A stretch of 32,074 bases of DNA from an uncultured Verrucomicrobia subdivision 3 bacterium. GTDB lineage: Bacteria; Verrucomicrobiota; Verrucomicrobiia; Limisphaerales; UBA11358. Below are positions 7,418 to 18,000 of this stretch, piece after piece (the first letter of the stretch is position 1; each line of letters opens with the position of its first letter). The notes below the pieces were generated by a model, which saw only the letters and a list, made by a program, of their open reading frames with translations, ran no database searches and was not told the DNA's origin. Both the position numbers and the translations under genes were made by a program. Location of the stretch: positions 1 to 32,074 of the forward strand of contig CAIXBQ010000163.1 of the NCBI GenBank assembly GCA_903917705.1, given 5' to 3'.

Positions 7418-10400
7418 GGAAGTTGGAGACGGTAAAACCATTGCGACGAATTTGGATTCGGCACATTGGTGAAAGTGAAACTACCGTTGGCGTCGAATTG
7501 ATTCGTCGCGATGCGCGTCCAGTCGGTCATCGGCAAGGCCAAGTTAGTTGAACCGATTACATAATAATTTCCCAGTGGCACGCCATTGCCGCCGCGCAGC
7601 ACAAAATTGTTGCCGCTCATGGCCAGATTGCCAAAACTCGGCGGGGTGATCGGCGCAACGGTGAGCCTCACGGCACCTGGCGTGTCCGTATTAATGGAAT
7701 AATTGTAGCCCGCTGGTTTTGCACCGAATGTCAGATGGCCAAGTGAGAGTTGACCACCATAGGTGAACAGCGTGTAAGCACCCACACCGAAGCCGGACAG
7801 TTTAGTGACGTTCAACGTCCCGCCGAAGGTGAGGTCACCGGTGACATTGACGCTGTCACTCACAGTGCCTAATTCAAAGTTCAAGATCGAACCATCGCCG
7901 AGCACCAGTCCATCACCGATGGTCAAGATGCCCGTGCTGTTGCCGGGCGCGAGCGTTGCGCCATCGGCAATTGAAACCAAGCCGCTGATACTGCCGCTGC
8001 CGGCGAGGGTTGCGCCACTGGCGATTTGCACGTCGCCCGCACCGGTGCCGCTGCCAGTGGTGTTGTTGACGTAGAGCACGCCGCCGTTCACGATGGTGTT
8101 GGCCGAATAGGTATTGCTGCCGGTGAGCTTGAGCGATCCCGGGCCGTTAAAAATCAACGCCGTGCCCAGACCGCCGTCGGAGATGACACCGTCGAAAACG
8201 CTGTTGGTGTTCACGCCACCGACGACGTAAGTGGTCACCGGCTTGCCCGCCTGTCCGCCGGCCAGCGTTGCGCTCGCGCCGCCGAACAGCGCGCCGAAAT
8301 AAACGGTCGCCGCGCCATCACGGTTGTAGAGGCCGCCGTTGCTGCCTAAATTCCAGACCGCGTTGGAGCTGCCGAACGTGACGGTGTTCAATTCGCGCAG
8401 CCAGTTGCCCGTGAGAAAATTGATGGTGCCGCTGAAGCCGCTCCAGTCGCCGAAGGGCGAAAATACGCCGCCACCGCCGATGTCGAGATTCAACACGCCC
8501 GAACCGGTCAGCCCAAAACCGGTGAGCGGCTGGCCGTAAGTCTGCAAGGTGTTCGTCCCGGCGCAGGTGATCGTCGTCGCGGTGCCGATGCCGTTGAGAA
8601 ACAAGGTGGCGCCGTTGATGGCAATCGGGCCGTTGCCGCCGCCGTAAGGATTATTGACCAATTGGAGCGTGCCGCCGTTCACCACCGTGCCGCCAGAATA
8701 TGAATTCACGGCGCAGAAGCTGAACGTGTAGGTCGAGGATGTGTCGGCCGGTTGCGAGAGGAGGACGTTGGTGCTGTTCACCACGGAGACCACGGTCGTG
8801 CCCCAGGGAATGTGGGGGCCGCTCACCGTCTGGCCGGGGGCAATGCCGTTGGTGCTGGCCACGGTGACGGTGGTGCTGCCGTTATAGATGCTGGTGGTGG
8901 TGGAGACCATATACGGCGAGAGGGTCAGCATTCCCGAACCGTGCTTCACTATGGCCGTCTGGCCTGCAATCCCACCGCCGTTGATGGTGTAATCACGCGT
9001 GTTGTTCGACACAACCATGAAGATCGGCTGGACGGTGCCGGTGACCGGCGTCGCCGTGGCCAGGCCGTTCGTCGAGGTGTCGTCAAACGTCACGGTGTCG
9101 AGGTTGAAAAATTTGTCGGCGGCGGAGCCGTTGAGCCAGTTGGTGGTCGTGCCCGCATCCCACGCGCTGCCGTTTGTGCCGCGCCACAACAGCGACGCTG
9201 CGCTGCCGATGACATCCAGCCGGACATAGGAGGGATTGGCTCCGGCGCTGGCGCGATACAGGCTGATGGTCTGGCGCGTATTGCCCGGCAGGTTGCTCAA
9301 GAGTGAAACGCTTGATGCGCTTGAACTCGTCGCTCCTTCAATCAAGTTGTAAGTGCCCGTGCCCAGCGCATTATCGGTCAGGTTGAAAATATAATTTTGC
9401 GCTCCGCTCATGGCAATGGAGCCGCCGTTCATCACAATCCTGTCGTTCGCGCCGTTGGTCGAGCCGCACAGATCAAAAAATAAATTCGGCGTGGCCAGCG
9501 TGAGCGTATTGCTGGTGGTGAGCATGCCGGGCTGGCCGTCGCTGATGCCGGGCAACAGTTTTCCGCCGGACTGGATGGACACGCCGCCAGCCAAATTGCC
9601 CGTGCCACGAAGCATTCCCCCGTTCATGACGTTCACGACGTTGCCCGCGTCGCTGCCGGTGAGGAGCACCGTGCCGTTGCTGACGATGAGCGCGCCGGAA
9701 AAATTATTACTCCCGCTCAAGGTCCAGGTGCCCGTGCCGGCTTTGACGATGCGATTGGTGTTGTTAACGCTCGTGATCGAGCCGGCAAACGTGGTGTCCA
9801 GGTTCAGCCCGCCGACGATCAAAGTCATCGGCCCGGCGTAGCCTGAACCTTGAAAGCCGCTCGTGGCCGTGCCGGTCAGCGCGCCGACGTAAAGCGTATT
9901 GCCGCCGGAATTGTGCCGACCGATGAGCGCCACATTATCCAGCTTCACCGTGGCGTTGGCCAGATTTCCGTCGAAAGCGCCGCCGTTGAACTGAGCCGTG
10001 ACCAGCGCATTGGGAACGGTGCCGGTGAGATTGAGCGTGCCGGTGAAGGCACCGTAAGCGCTGTTCAGGTTGTCATATTGAAAGACTGTGCCGGGAATAT
10101 TTAGATTCAGCGTGCCGTTGCCGGACACTCCACCCACGCTCATGCGCGGCGAAAGATTGATGGTGCTCGTCGTGACGTCGGGAATCGTGAGGAGATTGTC
10201 GAGCGTGTAGTTCGCGGTGCCACCGTAAGTCGAGGTGAGCGTGGCGTTTTGCAAAGTGAATGCGCCGCTGCCGATGTCGCCGCCGCTATTGATGACGAGC
10301 GTGGAGCCGTCAATCGTCCCGCCGCCGGTGAAGACATTGGCGGTGTTGACGTTAAGCGTGCCGCCACCGGACTGCTTTAATTTCATGCCGCCAATGAGCG

Positions 10401-12300
10401 TGCCGCTGCCGCCAAGCGTATAAGTCTTGGTCGAGTTAATGTTGACTGAACTGGGCGTTAGTGCGCCGACGAGATTCACCGCTGAATTTGTGGAGCCGGT
10501 GTCGTCGAAAGTGACATTGTCGCCGATGCCGTAAGCAGTGAGATTGGTTGCGAACAAGAATGAAAACGTGTTCGTGTCAAAATTATTGGAAGCACCATCA
10601 CCTTTCCAGATCAGGTCGCGAGGCAGCGGCACAATCGAAACGAGCGCGGCAAACGTCTGTGTCCATGTGCTGCCGTCGCCGTCAGTGACGGTGAAATCAA
10701 ACCGCGCGCGGCCATAAAAGTTGGTCGGCGGCACGAAATGCGCGAGGTATCCGTTCACCACTACGACTGTGCCGGTCGTCACGTTCGAAATGGTGTAGGT
10801 GACGGGCAGTTTGTTGGTGAAGCCGAGCGTGTATTTGTGCAGGTCAACGTCCAGAGCATTCGGCACGGCAGCGGTGGATTTGGCCATCGCCGTGTGCGGC
10901 ATCATGAGGTATTGCAGATACTCCTCCAGCCGCGTGTAGCCCGTTGGCACGAACGCTCCGGCAGGCACGAGGTTAGTGTGATCATCCAGCGCCAGATTCG
11001 AACCGAGCGTGGATTCCCAAAAATCCGGCATCCCGTCCTGGTCGGTGTCCACCACCGGCGGCGCAGAATTCAACGTGCCGAAACCGCCATTGCTTGCGCC
11101 CGTTTTGCCCGGCGCATTGACGTGAAAACGGCGCTGCTGGATGACATTGTTGACAGCGAGCGTGTTCAATTCATCGCGCAGTGACATGGAAGGATCGGAA
11201 TCCATTCGCACCGGTCCGACGGCGGAAAGAACTTTTTTATACGCGGTCAAATGATCATCAATCGTCACCGGAATTCCCGCTGTCGCGAACGGCGTGGCAC
11301 TCACGCCGTAAGAACCAGACGCCAACGAGTAGCCGGTTTTGCTCACGCTCAAAACGCCGTCGCCGTCGCCGTCCATCGCGCTGTCGTCAATATACAGATG
11401 GAAGTTAGGATTGCCGCGGCTGTCGAGATTTGCCTTTTCGAGCGCCACGCCGTGCGTATTGCCAGGCGGCGAAACAAAATAGCTGCCGCGCACATTCGCG
11501 TTCCAGTTCGCCCCCGAGCTGGAGTCGCCCATGATGAAGCCGATGTCCCAGTCGAACGTCACGTTGTTCACCCAATCAAGCAGCGCGGAACGGACTTTCG
11601 GATTGCGCGTGTGATTGTGCGACCAGAGCGAATGATGACAAGTGGCACGGTTCTGATCCCACAGACCGCCGCACGAATGCGTCTCCATGCCCCACGAATT
11701 CATACACCACTGAAAGGTGAACAAATCCGGCGGCGTGCCGAAGCTGGAGAGATTTTCGTCGTTGCTAAACATCACGTCGCAATGATCCATCATGATGTTT
11801 GAGTTGTTGCCCAAATCAACCGAGTCGGCGCTGTTGCCGTCGCGGAAACGGATGTTTCTGATGATGAGATCGTTGCCGGTCAGGTTGATTGTGCCGTCCT
11901 TGAAGCCGATGCCATCGCCCGACGCGGTCTGCCCTGCGATGGTGATCTTCGATTTGCCGATAGTGTAAGTGCCGCCGGTGTGGATGTAGCCGCTGACATC
12001 GAAAACAATCGTGCGCCCCGCCGTCGGGGCGTTGGCGATGCCGTAGTAGAACGATCCAGGCGTCGTCTGGCTGCTGCTCGTGGTCGTGACGTGATACACA
12101 TCTCCGTAACGTCCGCCGGCAGCATAGGCCCCCGCGCCCTCCGCGCCCGGAAAAGCAGCAAGCTGGGCATAGCCCATGGTTATTCCGACCAGGTTGGTCA
12201 ACAGCCCGGACAAAAATATTTTATGGAGCGTGGTGACGGATGGTGTCTTGATAAATGTTTGATGGCAAATGTCAGCGCTAAAAAGTCGGTGACGTAACAA
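7414..12300 (-). CDS. Pectate-lyase-like beta-helix fused to PATR repeats
   Basis: The ORF is 1628 aa with a TTG at 12300 as the only usable early start. The true start is uncertain because the next Met is residue 42. A hydrophobic segment (IFLSGLLTNLVGITMGYAQ) suggests export. Residues about 48-470 resemble PL1-type pectate lyases: AFPGAEGAGAYAAGG, IRNIRFRDG, NIMMDHCDVMFSNDE, FQWCMNSWG, and a catalytic-type Arg in HNHTRNPKVR. Calcium-type Asp repeats (DGDGDG and DTDQDGMPDFWE, the latter thrombospondin-3-like) fall inside this part. A cadherin/Ig-like module follows at about 480-560 (VTDGDGSTWTQTF). Residues about 570-1540 are PATR repeats with several GTGTWTLSG/NNFSGA-like units and W...VTFDD modules. 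Residues about 1555-1628 form the C-terminal domain ending FYRLQLP. No outer-membrane barrel is seen. Lyase activity is inferred. Confidence 0.82.
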   Translation of the reverse strand: MLRHRLFSADICHQTFIKTPSVTTLHKIFLSGLLTNLVGITMGYAQLAAFPGAEGAGAYAAGGRYGDVYHVTTTSSSQTTPGSFYYGIANAPTAGRTIVFDVSGYIHTGGTYTIGKSKITIAGQTASGDGIGFKDGTINLTGNDLIIRNIRFRDGNSADSVDLGNNSNIMMDHCDVMFSNDENLSSFGTPPDLFTFQWCMNSWGMETHSCGGLWDQNRATCHHSLWSHNHTRNPKVRSALLDWVNNVTFDWDIGFIMGDSSSGANWNANVRGSYFVSPPGNTHGVALEKANLDSRGNPNFHLYIDDSAMDGDGDGVLSVSKTGYSLASGSYGVSATPFATAGIPVTIDDHLTAYKKVLSAVGPVRMDSDPSMSLRDELNTLAVNNVIQQRRFHVNAPGKTGASNGGFGTLNSAPPVVDTDQDGMPDFWESTLGSNLALDDHTNLVPAGAFVPTGYTRLEEYLQYLMMPHTAMAKSTAAVPNALDVDLHKYTLGFTNKLPVTYTISNVTTGTVVVVNGYLAHFVPPTNFYGRARFDFTVTDGDGSTWTQTFAALVSIVPLPRDLIWKGDGASNNFDTNTFSFLFATNLTAYGIGDNVTFDDTGSTNSAVNLVGALTPSSVNINSTKTYTLGGSGTLIGGMKLKQSGGGTLNVNTANVFTGGGTIDGSTLVINSGGDIGSGAFTLQNATLTSTYGGTANYTLDNLLTIPDVTTSTINLSPRMSVGGVSGNGTLNLNIPGTVFQYDNLNSAYGAFTGTLNLTGTVPNALVTAQFNGGAFDGNLANATVKLDNVALIGRHNSGGNTLYVGALTGTATSGFQGSGYAGPMTLIVGGLNLDTTFAGSITSVNNTNRIVKAGTGTWTLSGSNNFSGALIVSNGTVLLTGSDAGNVVNVMNGGMLRGTGNLAGGVSIQSGGKLLPGISDGQPGMLTTSNTLTLATPNLFFDLCGSTNGANDRIVMNGGSIAMSGAQNYIFNLTDNALGTGTYNLIEGATSSSASSVSLLSNLPGNTRQTISLYRASAGANPSYVRLDVIGSAASLLWRGTNGSAWDAGTTTNWLNGSAADKFFNLDTVTFDDTSTNGLATATPVTGTVQPIFMVVSNNTRDYTINGGGIAGQTAIVKHGSGMLTLSPYMVSTTTSIYNGSTTVTVASTNGIAPGQTVSGPHIPWGTTVVSVVNSTNVLLSQPADTSSTYTFSFCAVNSYSGGTVVNGGTLQLVNNPYGGGNGPIAINGATLFLNGIGTATTITCAGTNTLQTYGQPLTGFGLTGSGVLNLDIGGGGVFSPFGDWSGFSGTINFLTGNWLRELNTVTFGSSNAVWNLGSNGGLYNRDGAATVYFGALFGGASATLAGGQAGKPVTTYVVGGVNTNSVFDGVISDGGLGTALIFNGPGSLKLTGSNTYSANTIVNGGVLYVNNTTGSGTGAGDVQIASGATLAGSGSISGLVSIADGATLAPGNSTGILTIGDGLVLGDGSILNFELGTVSDSVNVTGDLTFGGTLNVTKLSGFGVGAYTLFTYGGQLSLGHLTFGAKPAGYNYSINTDTPGAVRLTVAPITPPSFGNLAMSGNNFVLRGGNGVPLGNYYVIGSTNLALPMTDWTRIATNQFDANGSFTFTNVPNPNSSQWFYRLQLP

Positions 12301-12369
12301 GGGCTTTAGTTATGCTTTTATTCGGCGAAGATAATTGGACTCAGCATAATCGTGAGGCTTCAATAAAAT

Positions 12370-14052
12370 TTATTTGGACGTTTGAATCTTAAATACCAGG
12401 GCGATGTCGTTTGGCATTTTTTCCGGCACCTTGAGCGTGAGCGCATCGGCGGCTTGTGACCAGTGAACTTTCTCGTCGCTGCCGAGCAGCGTGATGCCGA
12501 CGATATGTTTATCCAGCAACTTGGTCACCGTGCCAAGCGATTTGATCTGCAAATCTTGTTGCGGTTTTCCTAGCACGATGGCGTAAAGCGCATTGCCCTT
12601 GGTCGTGAAGCGCACGTCGGCGGCAGTGAACGGTTTGCCTTTGCCTTCGTTGAAACCTTGCGCGGAAAGCGCCGCGCCTTCCGAGGCCGGACCTTCGCCG
12701 AAAACCTTCCACGGGCGCGTGTCGAAGATGCATTCCTTGTTCACGTCCATCCACGCACCGATGCCTGCGAGCACGGCCTGCTCCTTGTCGTCAATCGTGC
12801 CGTCGCCGCGCACGGGAATGTTGAGCAGCAAATCGCCGTTTTTGCTCACGATGTCGCACAACATCTGGATGACGGTCTTCGCGGTCTTGTAACGATTTTT
12901 AGTGTAAAGCGAGCGGTCGTAATGCCAGTTGCCGATGCAGGTGTCGGTCTGCCACGGCTGCGGCTCAATCGTGTTGGCCGCGCCGCGTTCGATGTCACGG
13001 ACGATGCATTTTTGCTGGCTCTCGGAAAGCATCTTGCCGAACAGCACGGCTTCCAGCTTGCCGTCGTGCTGCTGCATGTTGAAGTTGTAAAAGTCGGCGG
13101 CGATTTTCAAACCAGCGTCGCTAACCGGCCACAACGGTAAGGCGTCGTCGTCAAAATAAATTAAGTCAGGCTTGTATTTGTGAACGAGGTCAATCGTGCG
13201 GTTGTAAAATTTATCGCAGTAGGCTTGGTCAGGAATGCTCGCGCCATTTTCCCAGTTCCACTGGCCATGAATCGCGCCGGCATTGCTGAAGTTCAAGCCA
13301 GGCGTGTGATTTTGCACGTAAAGCTCCTGCGGATCGAGGCCGTCCCACCATTTGGCCTGGCCTTCGGCCTTCGTCAATTTACCGTCGTAAGGCACGTCGG
13401 CGAGCGGGCCGGTTTTGTCGGCGCTCTGGGCGATCTCATAAAAACTCCAAGCGTGCGCGGCGTGAACGCTGACACCGAAAGGCAGTCCCTGTGCATGCGC
13501 GGCCTTGGCGAAATCACCAACGATGTCCTTGTGCGGCCCGACCTTCACACTGTTCCATGGCTGATACTTGGAATCATACATGTCAAAGTTGTCGTGGTGA
13601 TTGGCCATGACGAAAAAATATTGCGCGCCAACTTTCTTGTAGAGCGCGACGAGTTTTTCCGCGTCAAAGTTTTCCGCCTTCCAGATATGGATGATATCCT
13701 TGAAACCAAACTGCGAAGGTGGGCCGTAATGGGCGACGTGATATTTGTTTTGCCGGCTGCCTTCCACATACATGTTGCGCGCATACCAGTCGCCATCCTC
13801 CGGCACATTCTGCGGTCCGAAGCACGCCCAGATGCCGAACTTCGCGTTGCGAAACCAGTCCGGGCATTGATACTGGTGCAGCGAGTCCCACGTCGGCTGG
13901 AATTTTCCCGGCGTCACCGGCTCATTCGTCGTGCTGACGATTACAGTTGGCACGGCCGTTTCAGGAATGGGGTCAGCGAGGATTTGTCCACGCCCGCAGT
14001 TTGCAAAGGCAGCGGCACCAAGAAGGATTAAGACACGGAGTTTGTTTTTCAT
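12370..14052 (-). CDS. Secreted GH29 alpha-L-fucosidase (copy 2)
   Basis: The 560-aa protein has a signal peptide (MKNKLRVLILLGAAAFANCGRGQ). The FANC near its end is a poor lipobox, so lipoprotein status is doubtful. GH29 hallmarks include FQPTWDSLHQYQCPDWF, AKFGIWACFGPQNVPEDGDWYARNMY, FFVMANHHDNFDMYDS and the nucleophile Asp301 in DLIYFDDDALP. The C-terminal beta-sandwich again has KGNALYAIVL. Compared with copy 1 it has an insertion at about 205-250 (SADKTGPLADVPYDG and a Trp-rich stretch), and the residues after the nucleophile differ (DDAL versus NGVD). The two enzymes therefore probably prefer different fucosyl linkages or acceptors. It lies 69 bp upstream of the lyase-PATR gene in the same orientation. 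Confidence 0.93.
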   Translation of the reverse strand: MKNKLRVLILLGAAAFANCGRGQILADPIPETAVPTVIVSTTNEPVTPGKFQPTWDSLHQYQCPDWFRNAKFGIWACFGPQNVPEDGDWYARNMYVEGSRQNKYHVAHYGPPSQFGFKDIIHIWKAENFDAEKLVALYKKVGAQYFFVMANHHDNFDMYDSKYQPWNSVKVGPHKDIVGDFAKAAHAQGLPFGVSVHAAHAWSFYEIAQSADKTGPLADVPYDGKLTKAEGQAKWWDGLDPQELYVQNHTPGLNFSNAGAIHGQWNWENGASIPDQAYCDKFYNRTIDLVHKYKPDLIYFDDDALPLWPVSDAGLKIAADFYNFNMQQHDGKLEAVLFGKMLSESQQKCIVRDIERGAANTIEPQPWQTDTCIGNWHYDRSLYTKNRYKTAKTVIQMLCDIVSKNGDLLLNIPVRGDGTIDDKEQAVLAGIGAWMDVNKECIFDTRPWKVFGEGPASEGAALSAQGFNEGKGKPFTAADVRFTTKGNALYAIVLGKPQQDLQIKSLGTVTKLLDKHIVGITLLGSDEKVHWSQAADALTLKVPEKMPNDIALVFKIQTSK

Positions 14053-14124
14053 TTTAATAATCTAATTCAAGTCGTCAGTTGCCCGGAGATTTTTGAGAAT
14101 AGCTTGAAAAAGGAATTCATCAGT

Positions 14125-14931
14125 TCACCTCAACACAGTGGTATTGTCAGCCATCCAACTTATATCAGTCACCAAACCATTGGCAACGGTTCCAGTCACT
14201 TGCGGCAAAGGGGTGCCACCAGCAATTGCCGAGGCTTTAGTAATGACGGTGCTTTTAAATTTATGGACTTCAGCGTGTCCATCCGCAAACGAAAGACCTG
14301 CACCTCCATTGTGATACGGCGCGGGGTAATCAACTAGATAGCAAGCGGTCGCTGATGCGGCGTTGGCACAAACAACTGCGAAACCCGCGTCGTTGATGCC
14401 TTGCGGGTTTTCATCAATCGTAACCCAAGTATTTGCCGGGCGAACAACTTCGGCGAGTTTAGCGTAGTTTCTGTAAGTCGCCGGCGGCAACCATACGCCA
14501 GCACCGAACACCTGACTCATGGAAATGCTCCGGATGCGCCCCGATTTGTCCCCCGGACAAACCCAGACATTCGCGTTTTTGACGTAGGGATAAAGCACGC
14601 TCAAAGTTATATTGGTGATGTCCTGACCGGCTGCAGTATTAATATCTCCAGTGCACCAGTCAGGGCGCCCATTGGCGCTTCCCGTCGCATAAGGCAGACG
14701 ATCGCCACTGTCATCCGCATACATCCGCCAACCGAGGGCAATCTGCCTGCTGTTGTTCATGCACGGGATTGACTGGGCTTTCAACTTGGCCTTGCTCAAC
14801 GCCGGCAGCAGCATTGCCGCCAAAATCGCGATGATGGCGATGACCACCAAAAGCTCAATCAAGGTGAAGCCAAGACGGCCACACTTCGTGAAACTTTTTC
14901 TTTCCGTAATTTTAATCTCAATACTCTTCAT
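14125..14931 (-). CDS. Type II pseudopilin with H-X9-DG motif
   Basis: The 268-aa protein begins with a short basic leader and a prepilin peptidase site, [25 protein letters not shown]. This is the type IV pilin/type II pseudopilin signature with Glu at position +5. The rest is a globular domain with paired Cys (PCMNN, DWCTGD, WVCPGD) and the H-X9-DG motif (H then NGGAGLSFA then DG). That motif defines a prepilin-like group greatly expanded in Verrucomicrobia, Planctomycetes and Lentisphaerae. The C-terminal ISWMADNTT resembles tails in the same group. The role is uncertain: a pseudopilus, or an extracellular filament or substrate-binding component accompanying the degradation enzymes. It lies between the giant PATR gene and the GH29 gene. 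Confidence 0.88.
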   Translation of the reverse strand: MKSIEIKITERKSFTKCGRLGFTLIELLVVIAIIAILAAMLLPALSKAKLKAQSIPCMNNSRQIALGWRMYADDSGDRLPYATGSANGRPDWCTGDINTAAGQDITNITLSVLYPYVKNANVWVCPGDKSGRIRSISMSQVFGAGVWLPPATYRNYAKLAEVVRPANTWVTIDENPQGINDAGFAVVCANAASATACYLVDYPAPYHNGGAGLSFADGHAEVHKFKSTVITKASAIAGGTPLPQVTGTVANGLVTDISWMADNTTVLR

Positions 14932-14948
14932 GGTCTTTCAAAAATTGT

Positions 14949-14981
14949 GCGGGGTGCCGGAACCCACTGCCGGCACCCCGC
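14949..14981 (-). terminator. Strong 12-bp hairpin with T-run
   Basis: On the minus strand GCGGGGTGCCGG pairs perfectly with CCGGCACCCCGC across a 9-nt loop, and ACAATTTTTG follows. This is the form of an intrinsic terminator. It ends only about 10 nt before the pseudopilin start codon, so it could also act as an attenuator or affect pseudopilin translation. Confidence 0.8.
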
Positions 14982-14989
14982 TTTGCTCC

Positions 14990-15011
14990 GAACGAGTCCC
15001 ACAACTCGTTC
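14990..15011 (-). terminator. Second hairpin directly after the giant PATR gene
   Basis: GAACGAGT and ACTCGTTC form a perfect 8-bp stem with a 6-nt loop, 6 bases beyond the end of the giant gene. It is in tandem with the stronger hairpin at 14949-14981 and could stabilise the 3' end of the mRNA. Confidence 0.6.
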
Positions 15012-15017
15012 AAATGT

Positions 15018-18000
15018 TCACGGATAGACCAGCCGGAAGAACACGTTTGTCTGCGCCGGGTTGATCGTGATATTCACGTTGGTGACGGAGGCCGAGCCGG
15101 GATACGGGAACCAATCGTTGGTGTTGGCCAAGTCCACCGAGTTGGTCTGCAACGTCCAGCCTAGATGATCGCCCGGCCAGGTGAGCGACAGCGTGCTGCC
15201 CGTCACGACGGCAGTGATGTTCGTCGGGGTAGTGTTGACGGTAACAGGCACCACCACTTGCAAACTGCCTGTTCCAGTGATGTAAGGTAAACTGGTGGTG
15301 CTGTTGTAAACTCCTGGACCGGCACTGACGCCGTTCGTCACAAAACCAGCCACCACGTTCGTCACTGCAAAACCCAACTGCAACACGGCTCCATTAGTTA
15401 CTATCACCGTTGAGTTTGTAGCGATTGTGGCTTGGACAATTTCCAATGTGCCACCGTTGATGGTCGTGTTGCCCGTATAGGTATTGGCACCAGACAAGGT
15501 CAGCGTGCCCGCACCTAGTTTCGTCAAACCACCACTCACGTTCGCAGCAATGGTCGCCGTGCCAAGCGTGGCCGCACTGCTAAAACCGCCGCCGAAGAGT
15601 GTCACGGTCGGTGCTGAAGTGTAGCCCGTGCCGCGACTCGTGATCGTAATGCTGGTCACTGCACCGCCCGAAATGTTCGCCACGGCCGTGGCTCCCACAC
15701 CACCGCCGCCGGTAATGGTCACAACCGGCGTATTCAAATAGCCCGCGCCACCGCTGCTCACCGGTATGGTGCTCACGCCGTTGCTAGTGGGGGCGAGCAA
15801 GGGCTGCGCGATGGTGATGGCATTGCCGCTATCATCAATGACTGCGCCGCCACTGTAAACTGTTGCCGCCGTCAATACGGCGGGAATGAATGCCCCAGCC
15901 GCGCTGGCCGCGAGCGTGCCGCCATTAAAGTTGAGCCGGGAACTGCTGGTGCCGGCCACCCCGATACTGTTCGCCGTGACTGTGCCGCCCAACAGGTTGG
16001 CCGTGCCCACGGTGACGTTGCCTGCCAGACCAAATTGCAGAGGCCCGCCGCTCAAATTGACTACCGCCGAACCGGACACATTCAAAATGGCGGTGCCGCG
16101 GTCGCCTACATGGATGCCCTTGTTGTCGTTGACCGTGCCGCCACTCAAATTCGCTACCCCGATTGAGTTGGTGATACCGGCAATGCCGAGCCATTGGGCA
16201 TTGTCGTTGAATGTGCCGCCGCTCATATTGAAAACGCCTTTTGAAGCACTATTTCCAAAAGCACCACCCACAACAAAGAAGGCGTCCGCGGCATTTACAT
16301 CACCGATCGTGACGGTGCCACCGCTCAAGTCAAATGCCCCGTAGGCGCCCGCCGCCTGGCCGATATGAAATTCACCCGCACCGCATTCAAGATAGCCATT
16401 GGTCATGAACAAAAATCCACTGGAGTTCGTTACGTTTCCGATGGCGAAGGCAGGATTGGCGGCCTGATTGGCATTCACGGTCCCACCGGCAATGTTCATA
16501 ATCGAGTTGCCCGCAGCGTTGCCAACAATCACCTTGCCTGTGCTGGTGCTGATGCCACCGGAAGAGTTAACGGTTATCGTGCCACCGCCACCGTTGATGG
16601 TCGTGTTGCCGTTATAGCTGTCTGCGCCGCCCAGCGTCAGGGTGCCGCTGCCAGCCATGGTCAAACCGCCGTTGCCGGAGATGGCTCCGGCCAGCATGGT
16701 GTTATGTCCACCATCAGTGACGGTCAGTAGGTTGCCGCCATTGTCCAAAGTTTGCACTAGCGTCAAGTCTCCCGCCGCCGCATTCAATGTTTGCGCCGCC
16801 GTTGTCAGATAGACCGGCACGTTCAGGGTTTGCGCGTTCGTGGAATTGTTTACCACACCGCTGGCGATGATGGTCAAGTTGTAGCCGGGCGTTCCGATGT
16901 TGAAGCTGCCCGCATTGTTGCTGAACGTAAGCGAGCTGACGCTGTAATTGTTTTCCATGTTTGGTGTCAACTGCGTGGTTCCGGCAAAGGTCACAAAATC
17001 GCTCGGTCCGGGCGAAGTCCCGCTGACCCAATTCGCGACGGTGGACCAATTGTTGTCGCCACCCAGACCGTTCCACACTTCTGGCGAACCAGTGACAGTC
17101 AACGCAATCGCCGAACTGCTGTTGTCGCCATTGTTATCAGTGACGGTGAGGTTCAGACTTTGATTGCCGGTGGCCGTGCTGGAAGCGACGATGATACTAT
17201 TGGTATAAATGCTGGTTCCATTAGATTGCACCAGATAAAGCGGCGACGGCCCGCCGAGGGGACTTGCATCCACATATATACCCGTGTTGGGGTCAATCGT
17301 ATAACTGCCCGCCGTCGCATTGACGCTGAAAGTCACCGACTGGCCGTGCGCCACCGGGTTGGGCGTAGCGGTCACCGAGGTAACGATAATTGGCGAATAA
17401 CGGAGGACAACATTGTTGTTGTAATAGATGATCGAGTATTTAGAGGCATTGGTCGGCGTCGCGCCCACCCAGACCGGAGTGGAATTGAACCCGCTGGTGT
17501 AGGTGCCGTTGATTTGGAAGAGCACATAATCTCCCGTCGTATCTAGGTTCGTGCTAATCGAGTCGGTCAAATTAATCCCAATATGCACGCCATTGCCAGC
17601 CAGCGCGCCATTTACAACTACTTGATCATTGCCAGTATAGTAAGTATTGCTCAAATTAAAATCCGCCTCGCCGCCGGCACTGTAAGTCAGGTTACTGACG
17701 GTTGTAATCACACCAACGACATTGCCATTGGTTCCGCCGGGCAACGTGTGTCCGCCACTGTTGACCGTCACATTGCCACGGATGGTTCCGCTGCCGCCAA
17801 GATAGCCGCTCGTCAATACATTGACGACGTTGGTTCCTGTGCCGCTGCCGGTCGTATTATTAACGCTCAAGACGCCATTGCTGACCGTAGTAATGCCGGA
17901 GTAAGTATTGGCACCCGTCAGATTCAACATGCCGGCACCGGACACAGTCAGGCCGCCGTCCGGAGTGCCGCCGCCATGAACCAAAGCTTGTCCAATGGTC

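Noticed and set aside
13180..14031. 283-aa plus-strand open frame
   Set aside because: Antisense to GH29 copy 2 and without protein-like features.
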